A stretch of DNA of 64,000 nt from Massilioclostridium coli (GTDB lineage: Bacteria > Bacillota > Clostridia > Oscillospirales > Ruminococcaceae), in NCBI RefSeq assembly GCF_900095865.1, contig NZ_FMIZ01000007.1, positions 928,530 to 992,529 on the forward strand. The letters are read 5' to 3'. The notes beneath the pieces are model-generated. The model was not told where the DNA came from and did no database searches. It saw only the letters and a program-made list of their open reading frames with translations. Positions within the stretch are counted from its first letter, which is position 1; every line of letters starts with the position of its first letter. This document shows positions 1 through 6,578 of the stretch, one piece after another. Both the position numbers and the translations under genes were made by a program.

Positions 1-597
1 GTCATGCCATGCACCGTCTATGATATAGGAAAATTGGGCACCTGATGTGATTTCACCACCACCAGAACCACCTGTAGATCCTATCTTGAAAATACGAATC
101 TCAACACCACTGACCATATATCCATCAATACCAGCGAAATCATCTCCGCTTGTATCTAATTTACCATCTAACCCATATTGGTTCTGGATACTTTGCATAA
201 TAGACAAATTGTTTACGCTGCATACCCATGGCTGCCATTTGAAATCAGCGTGGACACGGTACATAACTACTACATCCGATGTTTCTGCTCCAGAGTTATT
301 ATGTGCTTTGATTTGCAGTAAGTGCATTTTTTTACCCGTACTGGAACCAGCAAAGTCAGAACCTCTACTGCTTACACTTGGATAGTATCCGCTTTCACCC
401 GCATTTTTCGTACGGTACATTAAATAATAATCACTGGCATTGGTGGTAATCCTGAGTCCATCTAATAATTGGTTTTCTACTTTACCACTGAAGTTATGCC
501 ATGTACCGTCTATGATATAGGAAAATTGGGCACCTGATGTTACTTCCTGTCTTGGTTCAATTTTAAAATTGTAAATATTTATATATTTATTTTCCAT
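1..597 (-). CDS. Partial repeat-containing protein (C-terminal part lies outside the window)
   Basis: An open frame of 199 codons starts at the ATG at 597-595, preceded by a good ribosome-binding site (GGAGG at 606-610 on the minus strand), and leaves the left edge without a stop. The protein begins MENKYINIYNFKIEPRQ, so it has no signal peptide. It contains an aromatic/glycine-rich unit: residues around TSGAQFSYIIDGTWHNF recur 164 residues later as TSGAQFSYIIDGAWHD, so the protein is built from a repeat of about 164 residues. Segments such as MYRVHADFKWQPWV and GVEIRIFK faintly resemble clostridial hydrophobic-W (ChW) repeats, but this is only a visual impression. It could be a surface or fibre-like protein. 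The function is not recognised. Confidence 0.6.
   Translation of the reverse strand, partial: MENKYINIYNFKIEPRQEVTSGAQFSYIIDGTWHNFSGKVENQLLDGLRITTNASDYYLMYRTKNAGESGYYPSVSSRGSDFAGSSTGKKMHLLQIKAHNNSGAETSDVVVMYRVHADFKWQPWVCSVNNLSIMQSIQNQYGLDGKLDTSGDDFAGIDGYMVSGVEIRIFKIGSTGGSGGGEITSGAQFSYIIDGAWHD
4..541 (-). repeat. In-frame duplication, 492-bp period
   Basis: Bases 4-49 and 496-541 match at all but one or two positions (for example gcacc against gtacc). The offset is 492 bp, exactly 164 codons, so the copies are in the same frame of the left-edge gene. The near-identity at the DNA level points to a recent or recombination-homogenised duplication. Confidence 0.75.
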
Positions 598-817
598 TAT
601 ATATACCTCCTTGTTTTTGATATTTAGATATAATTAAAAAATCGTTTTATAAACCGGTTCAAAGACAAATATTCTTTAATCTATCTATTACAATTTTAAT
701 TTGTTAGCTATGTGACTTTCTATGGCATCTAAATAATTTTTCAAATTTATAGTTTTTTCTAGATGTACAAACCAGAAACCCCCAATAAAAAGTTTAGGTG
801 TATAATCTTTTAATTTT

Positions 818-1033
818 GTGATACAGGCTACACAGCAGTTATCTCTGTTTGCGGATGCAGCGAAACGGCAGAAGCAGGAATGGCTGGAGGAGTCTGTCGA
901 TACTCTCCGAAGAAGATTCGGCCATTTCTCGATTCAATGGGGAATTATGTTGACCGACCCCGCCCTTTTTGCCCTCGACCCAGTCAACGACCATGTGATC
1001 CATCCTGAAGCTTTTCTAAAAGGAAAAACATAA
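818..1033 (+). pseudogene. C-terminal remnant of a Y-family (UmuC/ImuB/DinB-like) DNA polymerase
   Basis: The 71-residue frame contains QLSLFADAAKRQKQEWLEE, VDTLRRRFGHFSIQWGIML and DPVNDHVIHP. This is the pattern at the extreme C-terminus of Y-family translesion polymerases carried by many Firmicute mobile elements: a QLSLF clamp-binding-like motif, then a helix and RFG..SIQ. The palm, fingers and thumb are absent. There is no ribosome-binding site ahead of the GTG at 818, and the frame closes at 803-805. It is best read as the 3' scar of a deleted gene, probably from a conjugative element. The call rests on recalled family motifs. Confidence 0.6.
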
Positions 1034-1039
1034 AAAACA

Positions 1040-1063
1040 CCAGTTTGAAAAGATTCAAACTGG
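1040..1063. terminator. Hairpin terminator after the polymerase remnant
   Basis: A 10-bp perfect stem (CCAGTTTGAA/TTCAAACTGG) with an AAGA loop. The A-tract at 1032-1038 becomes a T-tract on the minus strand, so it should terminate mainly minus-strand transcripts. Confidence 0.6.
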
Positions 1064-1229
1064 TTGACAATCAAAATAAACATCGCTCTATTGAAAATAA
1101 AGGTATTATCGGTAACACCCTAAGACAGGTTGTTGCAAAAATAAGTATACAATGAGCAAGAGTCGCTTAAATTACAGGCGGCTCTTTCAGTAGTTAGTAA
1201 GTTGTGATTAAATTATATTTTTTTATAAT

Positions 1230-1270
1230 GTCAAAAATAAAATCCACGCAAAAATCAAGTTTACGTGGAT
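1230..1270 (-). terminator. Terminator of the 1336-1659 regulator gene
   Basis: On the minus strand a stem ATCCACG...CGTGGAT (1264-1270 with 1242-1248) is followed by TTTATTTTTG. It lies about 65 bp past the stop codon of the XRE gene. Apart from this and the 1040-1063 hairpin, the 1034-1335 gap shows only a weak inverted repeat around 1150-1190 (AAGAGTCGC/GCGGCTCTT). Confidence 0.6.
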
Positions 1271-1335
1271 GATTTATTTTGTAGATTCTATCTTTCTAAA
1301 AGAATTATCATGTATTATATTAATTAAGTGGTTAG

Positions 1336-1659
1336 CTATTTTTGTTTTAATGCTGTTAAAAATGCTTTTAAACTTCTATTTTCTTCAGGGGATAAATTTA
1401 AAATATCTTGATATAAGCTATCCATATCCATTTTTAATTCTTCTTCTGGAATTCCAAAGACTAAATAGTCCAAGCTTGTATGAAGCACTCTAGCTATATT
1501 GGATATTACTTGTAAACTTACTTTCGATTTTCCACGCTCAATTTCTGACATATAAGTTTCGCTTACATCAATAAGTTCACTTAATTTCATTTGAGTTAGA
1601 TTCAGTTCACGTCTTTTTAATCTAATTCGTTGACCAATAACATGATAGTCTAATTTCAT
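1336..1659 (-). CDS. XRE-family transcriptional regulator
   Basis: A 107-residue protein with an N-terminal helix-turn-helix of the Cro/C1 (XRE) type, about residues 8-66. It reads IGQRIRLKRRELNLTQ, then LSELIDVSETYMSEIERGKS, then LQVISNIARVLHTSLDYL, which is the canonical five-helix pattern. The C-terminal tail of about 40 residues (LYQDILNLSPEENRSLKAF) is common in phage and element regulators. A strong ribosome-binding site (AGAGGAGG) precedes the ATG. It is encoded on the same strand as the next XRE gene with 150 bp between them, so the two may regulate neighbouring mobile DNA. The operator is unknown. Confidence 0.85.
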   Translation of the reverse strand: MKLDYHVIGQRIRLKRRELNLTQMKLSELIDVSETYMSEIERGKSKVSLQVISNIARVLHTSLDYLVFGIPEEELKMDMDSLYQDILNLSPEENRSLKAFLTALKQK

Positions 1660-1809
1660 AACTGAACCCTCCTCTTTTATAATTACTTTTAATAATAGAA
1701 TATAATTCTAGGAAAAAGAACAAACTATAACTAAAAAATATGGTTGCAGTTTATGAAATTTTATGCTACAATTAGAAATAAATGGATTATAATGTAAAAG
1801 TATTAATTT

Positions 1810-2112
1810 TTATTTAAGCCTTTTAATGATATCTCTCAATGCTAATTTACTATCTGAAGATAATTTCAAAAAATCACTGGTTGTTTGTTCTACTACAGAA
1901 CTGTCATTTAATGGTGCAAAAAATTCTGCTGGAGTTATATTCAGATACTCACAAATATCAAAAAACGCATCCATTTTAGGAAGTGAGCGACCAGAAGTAA
2001 GACCACGAATATAGCTGGGGCTACGTCCTAGCTCTAAGCTCATTCTTGATTGTGGTATTTGATTTTTTTCTAGTAATTCAATTAATCGTTGTCTAAAAAA
2101 TTCAGCATTCAT
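1810..2112 (-). CDS. XRE-family transcriptional regulator, second copy
   Basis: A 100-residue helix-turn-helix protein. The N-terminus MNAEFFRQRLIELLEKNQIP is followed by the recognition-helix region SRMSLELGRSPSYIRGLTSG and by SLPKMDAFFDICEYLNITPAEFF, an XRE arrangement seen in phage-type repressors. GGTGAT upstream of the ATG serves as ribosome-binding site. It is not close in sequence to the 1336-1659 protein. It reads away from the AbrB-like gene across a 214-bp AT-rich gap that should hold both promoters, so it may repress that gene or itself. Confidence 0.8.
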   Translation of the reverse strand: MNAEFFRQRLIELLEKNQIPQSRMSLELGRSPSYIRGLTSGRSLPKMDAFFDICEYLNITPAEFFAPLNDSSVVEQTTSDFLKLSSDSKLALRDIIKRLK

Positions 2113-2326
2113 TTTATCACCATATATAGTATTATAGATTGATATTTTTAGTAATAAATTTTTTTATCCATTAAAGGTGAATTATTCATCTTTAATTCTA
2201 TAAAATTATCAAATAAATCACCTTAATAATAATTATAATTATTTTTTTAATTTAATATGGTGTTTTATTCGTCATTATTATAAAAATAAAATGATTAATT
2301 CATCTTTTTGTGAAGTAGGAGGAAAT

Positions 2327-2590
2327 ATGAGTATTCGAAAATCAACAGGAATCGTTCGCAATCTCGATAAAGTGGGAAGGATTGTTCTTCCAAAAGAATT
2401 ACGAAAATCATTTTGTATTGCCGATGGGGAAACAGATATTGATATCTGGATGGAAAATGATGAAATTATCCTTGCGCCAATTCCAAAACAATGCAAAATC
2501 TGTAAGGCCGAAGATGACCTACATGAAATTAACGGGTCTTTGCTTTGCAGAAATTGTATCCAGACCATTCAAAAATTCCATATGCCATAA
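2327..2590 (+). CDS. AbrB/SpoVT-type swapped-hairpin regulator with C-terminal zinc-binding tail
   Basis: Of 87 residues, about 5-50 form an AbrB-like DNA-binding domain: STGIVRNLDKVGRIVLPKEL, then a D.DIWMENDEIIL segment, as in AbrB/SpoVT/MazE dimers. The tail carries two CxxC pairs (C56/C59 and C74/C77), which probably hold one zinc. The ATG at 2327 was chosen over the in-frame ATG at 2291 because AGGAGG lies six bases ahead of it. It sits upstream of the sigma-factor unit and could be a transition-state-type regulator. A MazE-like antitoxin role is less likely, since no toxin gene follows. Confidence 0.8.
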   Translation: MSIRKSTGIVRNLDKVGRIVLPKELRKSFCIADGETDIDIWMENDEIILAPIPKQCKICKAEDDLHEINGSLLCRNCIQTIQKFHMP

Positions 2591-2706
2591 ATAACAATTT
2601 ATCATTTAAGTAAACAAGAACGTTTGCATCAAAAAGAAACCTCTATATTTAAAAACGGTTTGGGACTGCAAAAACAGAACACCTAAAATGAAAAAAGGAA
2701 AAAGAA

Positions 2707-3237
2707 ATGATTTTATTTTTCAATCTGTTAAACAATGAGGATGATCGTGAGTTTTTTGAAAGCCTGTATCGTAAGTTTTATCCAATTATGAAGTATACGG
2801 CCATTTCTTTCTGTGGCGATGATAATGCGGATGATTTGATTCAAATGACTTTCCTGAAGCTGATCAAGTACGTTGATACATTGAGGAGTTTAGAAGAAAA
2901 GGCACAGATTGTTTATTTAACTTATACTCTTAAGACTGTAGCAATTGAATACCAACGCAAGCAGCACCGGCTTCAGAAACTGGAGACAAAAATAATACAG
3001 AATTATACCGATTCCAGCTCGGAACAGGAGTTTTCCAGAATAGAAATATTAAGTGTTTTATCTCAACTGAATGAACGTGATAGGGATCTGTTGCTTTATT
3101 TCTATTTTCTTGATATGAAGCTAACTGATATTGCAAAGCTTATGGGAATACCTTCAAATAGTATCCATGTATATCTAAGCCGAGCCAGGAAAAAGGCTCT
3201 CAAACTGATAAAGGGAGAAAACTTAAATGACAATTAA
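2707..3237 (+). CDS. ECF-type RNA polymerase sigma factor
   Basis: A 176-residue sigma-70-family protein with the short ECF layout. The region 2-like part (FFESLYRKFYPIMKYTAISF, then DDLIQMTFLKLIKY) covers about residues 17-60. The region 4 helix-turn-helix (LSQLNERDRDLLLYFYFLDM, then LTDIAKLMGIPSNSIHVYLSRARKK) covers about 115-167. A spacer of about 50 residues links them. The stop overlaps the next gene by 11 bases, so it is coupled to a membrane protein that looks like its anti-sigma factor. It probably directs RNA polymerase to a small envelope regulon that may include its own operon. AAAGGAAAAAG precedes the ATG. Confidence 0.85.
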   Translation: MILFFNLLNNEDDREFFESLYRKFYPIMKYTAISFCGDDNADDLIQMTFLKLIKYVDTLRSLEEKAQIVYLTYTLKTVAIEYQRKQHRLQKLETKIIQNYTDSSSEQEFSRIEILSVLSQLNERDRDLLLYFYFLDMKLTDIAKLMGIPSNSIHVYLSRARKKALKLIKGENLNDN

Positions 3238-3952
3238 TGAACGGATAAATAAAATCCAAGAACTCAATGATGAAATGTTATTAATGTACAGTATAGAAGA
3301 TTTCACAAATAGTCTTGGGGATGAACTAAAAAATAAAAATGACGCTCTTTCTGAAAAAGAAAAATTTCAATTAAATAAGGAACAGTTGAATCGATTTCGG
3401 CGTAAATTAAACAAAGAATTTAAAAAAAGCCAACCTCATCCAAAAATCAGATGGGTTGGCAGAATTGCAGTTGTGCTATCCATATTATTAATGGTTCTAT
3501 TGATTGCAGTTTGTTCTGTCGGAGCATTTCGACGGGCTGCGATTGATATCTTGGCAGGAATAGACAATGAGTATGGCGTTGTCCATGGCTATAGCCAAGT
3601 TATAGGGGATATTGAAATTTATCCACCGGAGATTCCAGAGGACTACACACAAACGAATTTGCAAATATCATCCAATAATATGGTAACTATTGAATATACA
3701 GCAAATGAATCAGGAAATCAGATCTATTTCACGCAACAACCGCAGGAATCTGGGGGAGTATTGGATATGGAGAATACTGATTCAGAAACAATTTGGCTTG
3801 ATCAGATGGAAGCCCAATTATTGACGAAAAGTTTCGATAATAAGACCACATATAGTATTGTGTTTACTGATAATACATATATATGGACTTTAAGCGGAAC
3901 TGATAAAGATATATTAATTCAAATGGCAAAGAGTGTTCAGCCAGAAAGGTGA
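3227..3952 (+). CDS. Membrane-bound anti-sigma factor with DUF4367-like C-terminus
   Basis: 241 residues. The N-terminal cytoplasmic part (1-75) is helical and charged. One membrane span lies at about 78-100 (VLSILLMVLLIAVCSVG), and the extracellular half ends with a DUF4367-like module (SGNQIYFTQQPQ, then YSIVFTDNTYIWTLSGTDKD and a final helix). Clostridial ECF sigma factors are often paired with such one-span proteins. The start lies inside the sigma gene (11-base overlap), implying translational coupling and near-equal production. It presumably holds the sigma factor at the membrane until an envelope signal arrives. The inducing signal cannot be seen, and no ZAS zinc motif is present. Confidence 0.75.
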   Translation: MTINERINKIQELNDEMLLMYSIEDFTNSLGDELKNKNDALSEKEKFQLNKEQLNRFRRKLNKEFKKSQPHPKIRWVGRIAVVLSILLMVLLIAVCSVGAFRRAAIDILAGIDNEYGVVHGYSQVIGDIEIYPPEIPEDYTQTNLQISSNNMVTIEYTANESGNQIYFTQQPQESGGVLDMENTDSETIWLDQMEAQLLTKSFDNKTTYSIVFTDNTYIWTLSGTDKDILIQMAKSVQPER

Positions 3953-3957
3953 GGAAA

Positions 3958-4428
3958 ATGAAACAATTAAAAACAAAAATTTTATCCGCATGTCTCGCTT
4001 CTGTTATGCTAGTGTCAACTACAGCAACAACGGTTTATGCGGCAGAACCACAACAAACCAGCCAAACGTTTGTATGCAATGGGAACACAGAAGAAGTAAC
4101 CCCATACTTGGATTATCTGAATCAGGTGTGGTGCGATATCAGCTACAATAATAACACGTTTACAGGAAGCGGAAATTATGTTTCGTTCAGCTCAAACAAA
4201 ATCGTACAGAATGTTTACATAGAAAAATCCACCAACAATTCAAATTGGAGTGTCATGAGATCCAACAGCCGGACGTACAATCCTGGAAATGGAGCCAAAG
4301 TTTTATCCACGATATATTCCACATCAGTATCAGGATACTACCGGGCAAAGACAACTGTACTTGTGTACAGCAGTTCTGGATCTATCGTAGAATCTGTAAC
4401 TGTATACAGCAAAACCATCCATATTTAA
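3958..4428 (+). CDS. Small secreted protein of the sigma/anti-sigma operon
   Basis: 156 residues. A classic signal peptide (KQLKTKI, hydrophobic core LSACLASVMLVSTTA, then VYAAE) predicts cleavage near residue 28. The mature part is Ser/Thr/Asn/Tyr-rich, predicted all-beta, and ends SVTVYSKTIHI. It resembles the DUF6147-type small secreted proteins of Clostridia, an identification made from pattern only. The ATG at 3958 was chosen because GGTGAGG lies just ahead; the GTG at 3949 would place that site inside the gene. The stop of the anti-sigma gene overlaps the region, so all three genes form one operon. It may be the sensed or secreted output of the sigma unit. Confidence 0.65.
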   Translation: MKQLKTKILSACLASVMLVSTTATTVYAAEPQQTSQTFVCNGNTEEVTPYLDYLNQVWCDISYNNNTFTGSGNYVSFSSNKIVQNVYIEKSTNNSNWSVMRSNSRTYNPGNGAKVLSTIYSTSVSGYYRAKTTVLVYSSSGSIVESVTVYSKTIHI

Positions 4429-4450
4429 GGAAAGGCTCTGGAGCGAACAA

Positions 4451-5374
4451 ATGGAATACCATGAAATTGAGTCTTTAAAATTAGAAAAAGAAAAAACAGC
4501 TCTGATAGCCTCCTATTCCCAGACTTATAACGCTCAAACAAAGTGTTATTATCAAATGAATGAAATCCAATATGAATTGCGGAAAGTCATTCAAAAAGGG
4601 TATGATACATTTTTGTGTATGTGCCATAACGCCTTTGAAATAAGCTGTGCAAAAGAGTTGCTGGAACTAAAAAAGGATTATCCCATTAAGGTATATTTTG
4701 TCTGTTTAAAAAAGAAAAATATAGAAATGGTTTCCTGGCGGAATTTTGTGAACCAAACAGATTTCGTGTCTATACAGGAGAAAATGGATGGCAGCTATTA
4801 TTTCACTGAGAATCAAAACTATTATAATTACACAAAGTTTTTGGATTCTGTAGTTCAAAAGGTATCGTGTATTATTGGGAATTTTGCTCTGTCAAATCTC
4901 GTCGTATCTACTATTGTAAAGCTGGCGAAAGAATACCATTGTTCTTTTATTAATATTTTTGATGATCGCAGTAAATCTGATATTGGCAATGGGCTGCATT
5001 ACGATCTACTATTTAATTCTGGTTTTGATGAAGATTTTCAGAAATCATTAAAGCTATGTTATAGTTACCATTATGGCAAAATGATTCGGGAAAATGTTCT
5101 TAAGAGCCAAGAATATAACGAAATACAGAATGAAAATTATCAGATCATACAGCAATTATCCAGAATGGATATCACGATGAAAGAAATAAAAAGGTTAGCG
5201 GTCATCTATGATAGTAATCAAGTACATATCTTAAAATTAATTGCCCAGGCCGCGAATGATATTGCCCAAAATGTGACTCAATCAGACATAACGGCGATGG
5301 CTAAGAATCGTAAAAGAAGTAGGAAAAAAAGGAATACAGACAATGAAAATCAAATGTCTTTCTCAAAGAAATAA
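4451..5374 (+). CDS. Diverged SLOG (DUF1273-like) protein, first of a tandem pair
   Basis: 307 residues. Around residues 45-90 the pattern GYDTFLCMCHNAFEISCAKE followed by LLELKKDYPIKVYFVC matches, in spacing and hydrophobicity, the SLOG/YpsA core (G..F..GGALGFD..AAE.VL.LK..YP). The glycine-rich nucleotide-binding turn is lost and replaced by CHNAFEI. A later segment LAKEYHCSFINIFDD resembles the second beta strand of that fold. The C-terminal third is helical with a highly basic end (KNRKRSRKKRN). It follows the secreted-protein gene by 22 bp and overlaps the next gene, so it is probably in the same transcript. The function is unknown; the fold call is inference. Confidence 0.5.
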   Translation: MEYHEIESLKLEKEKTALIASYSQTYNAQTKCYYQMNEIQYELRKVIQKGYDTFLCMCHNAFEISCAKELLELKKDYPIKVYFVCLKKKNIEMVSWRNFVNQTDFVSIQEKMDGSYYFTENQNYYNYTKFLDSVVQKVSCIIGNFALSNLVVSTIVKLAKEYHCSFINIFDDRSKSDIGNGLHYDLLFNSGFDEDFQKSLKLCYSYHYGKMIRENVLKSQEYNEIQNENYQIIQQLSRMDITMKEIKRLAVIYDSNQVHILKLIAQAANDIAQNVTQSDITAMAKNRKRSRKKRNTDNENQMSFSKK

Positions 5375-6095
5375 AAAGAAAACTGTTCTTTTTGCGCTTC
5401 CATATTTCAGTGGATACAATCTCAATTATACCACAAAATATGATCCAGAAATCTATTTAGATGCTATGAATTATGCAATTCAAAGCTGCATTGAGCAAGG
5501 AAAATGTATATTTTTAAGCCAATGCAGAAACGAGTTGGAATTCCAATTCTGCTTACAGGTAATACAATTTAAAAAAGAATATCCCAAAACTAAAATAGTC
5601 TTTATTACAAATGATTGGAGCAGTAAAGAAAAAAAGAAAACACATGATTTACAACAGTTTGATGGATGGTTAAACCTATATGAAGAATATAAAAATGATG
5701 ATGATTTTCAAAAATATTTGCTCAGTGTATCATCTACATTAATTGGGGTGTTTAGGGACTATGAGTTAAAAACAAGACAGCTATGTAAAATCGCAAAGGC
5801 GAAACAAATAGAAATCATAAATTTAATTCAAGATGACAAAGAACCGATAAATAAAAGAGCGGTATTGCAGGATATCCAAGTAATATTCGGAACAAATGTT
5901 GATTCCGAAAAAATAGCAAAGAATACTAAAATTCAATGCTTAATGAATGATAGAAGAAAAATACTTAATGGGATGAGCAATTCGAAGAACATAGAACAAA
6001 GAGTTTTGCTATCCAAGATTCAAAAATTACATAATATACACAAAGAACTACAAAGAGAAATCAGTGGTTATTATTTTTTATCCAACATAAAGTAA
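5343..6095 (+). CDS. Diverged SLOG (DUF1273-like) protein, second of the pair
   Basis: 250 residues, paralogous in architecture to the preceding gene. YAIQSCIEQGKCIFLSQCRN leads into ELEFQFCLQVIQFKKEYP and KTKIVFITND, again a SLOG-like Rossmann core without the GGALGFD glycines. A later part reads LCKIAKAKQIEIINLIQDD. The start lies 32 bases inside the upstream gene in another frame, so the two are translationally linked. The operon is closed by the strong terminator at 6111-6138. The degenerate binding motif suggests a structural or sensing role and not nucleotide hydrolysis. No function is claimed. Confidence 0.5.
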   Translation: MKIKCLSQRNKKKTVLFALPYFSGYNLNYTTKYDPEIYLDAMNYAIQSCIEQGKCIFLSQCRNELEFQFCLQVIQFKKEYPKTKIVFITNDWSSKEKKKTHDLQQFDGWLNLYEEYKNDDDFQKYLLSVSSTLIGVFRDYELKTRQLCKIAKAKQIEIINLIQDDKEPINKRAVLQDIQVIFGTNVDSEKIAKNTKIQCLMNDRRKILNGMSNSKNIEQRVLLSKIQKLHNIHKELQREISGYYFLSNIK

Positions 6096-6110
6096 TATAT
6101 TTTTTCAGAA

Positions 6111-6138
6111 GCGTATTGTTTACACAATACGCTTTTTT
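6111..6138 (+). terminator. Intrinsic terminator of the sigma/SLOG-like operon
   Basis: Perfect 9-bp stem GCGTATTGT/ACAATACGC, loop TTAC, then six T, 16 bases after the stop codon of the second SLOG-like gene. Confidence 0.9.
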
Positions 6139-6192
6139 AATGCAAATAGTAGTATCCAAAATTCTTTCTTAATATTCACAAATCGGCACATA

Positions 6193-6221
6193 TTTACAAT
6201 CGTTGTTGTTCGTGTTATGAT
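6193..6221 (+). promoter_or_regulatory. Promoter of the attenuated element leader
   Basis: TTTACA (6193-6198), a 17-bp spacer and TATGAT (6216-6221) give a good housekeeping promoter with transcription starting near 6228. It is the only convincing promoter between the upstream terminator and the regulator gene at 6575, leaving a 5' leader of about 345 bases. Confidence 0.65.
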
Positions 6222-6278
6222 AGATAAAATATTCATATTGCAATAATTGGTTTATGACAAATATGAAGGGCTCTGAGG

Positions 6279-6338
6279 ATGAAAAAGGAAAGAATACGAA
6301 AAATAAAATCTCATATTGCATACCTGGTTGATCCATAA
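6279..6338 (+). CDS. Candidate 19-residue leader peptide
   Basis: The frame encodes MKKERIRKIKSHIAYLVDP, a basic peptide. AAGGG lies eight bases ahead of the ATG, and GAGG immediately abuts it. The TAA (6336-6338) falls in the loop of the terminator hairpin at 6320-6358, so a translating ribosome would cover the 5' arm of that terminator. This is the geometry expected of a translation-controlled attenuator, as known for tet(M)-type leaders. A second overlapping frame (ATG at 6263, 22 codons, TGA at 6329-6331) also ends at the 5' arm but lacks a ribosome-binding site. That the peptide is made is inference. Confidence 0.45.
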   Translation: MKKERIRKIKSHIAYLVDP

Positions 6339-6358
6339 GTCAATCGGGTATTTTTTTT
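6320..6358 (+). terminator. First attenuator terminator in the leader
   Basis: A 12-bp stem (ATACCTGGTTGA at 6320-6331 with TCAATCGGGTAT at 6340-6351, two G-T pairs), an 8-base loop and eight T. It is a complete intrinsic terminator lying about 215 bases before the gene it precedes. Confidence 0.85.
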
Positions 6359-6392
6359 GCAAAATTTGTAGATTTTCTTCGTTTATGATCTA

Positions 6393-6578
6393 ATGCATTT
6401 CACATTAGGTCTTAAGAGCTCTTCAAAGAATCATAGTATAGAAACCAATATCAAGTGTGCTCTCGGTAAACTTGGTATTGGTTTCTATGCTTTTTTACGA
6501 AAATATAGCTACGGATGTCGTGACCCTCCGTCAATGAAATTTTCTAAAGAAATTTTATTGATGGAGGTTTTATTATGA
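6393..6578 (+). CDS. Possible 61-codon leader ORF overlapping the regulator start
   Basis: This frame starts MHFTLGLKSSSKNH, runs through the second terminator and the ribosome-site hairpin, and ends with TGA at 6576-6578. It overlaps the regulator's ATG in an ATGA (6575-6578). Its own start lies in TAATG, directly after a two-codon frame (ATG ATC TAA, 6385-6393). If translated it would melt both downstream hairpins and deliver ribosomes to the regulator. There is no clear ribosome-binding site, and the peptide is odd because it encodes palindromic RNA. It may be a regulatory frame or chance. Confidence 0.3.
   Translation: MHFTLGLKSSSKNHSIETNIKCALGKLGIGFYAFLRKYSYGCRDPPSMKFSKEILLMEVLL
6440..6496 (+). 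terminator. Second attenuator terminator in the leader
   Basis: A 16-bp stem (6440-6455 with 6471-6486, one G-T pair), a 15-base loop, then ATGC and six T (6491-6496). It is preceded by a smaller hairpin (GATCTAATG 6387-6395 with CATTAGGTC 6403-6411). It stands 78 bases before the regulator start and would block read-through unless disrupted. Confidence 0.85.
6525..6567 (+). promoter_or_regulatory. Hairpin sequestering the ribosome-binding site of the 6575 gene
   Basis: Bases 6525-6542 pair with 6550-6567 over 18 positions (16 Watson-Crick and two G-T pairs) around a 7-base loop. The 3' arm ends in GGAGG (6563-6567), seven bases before the ATG at 6575, and the 5' arm begins with CCTCC. The only ribosome-binding site of the regulator is therefore fully paired in the default fold. 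Confidence 0.75.

Noticed and set aside
1269-1493. A plus-strand frame of 74 codons
   Set aside because: It lies opposite the XRE regulator gene, which has clear domains and a strong ribosome-binding site.
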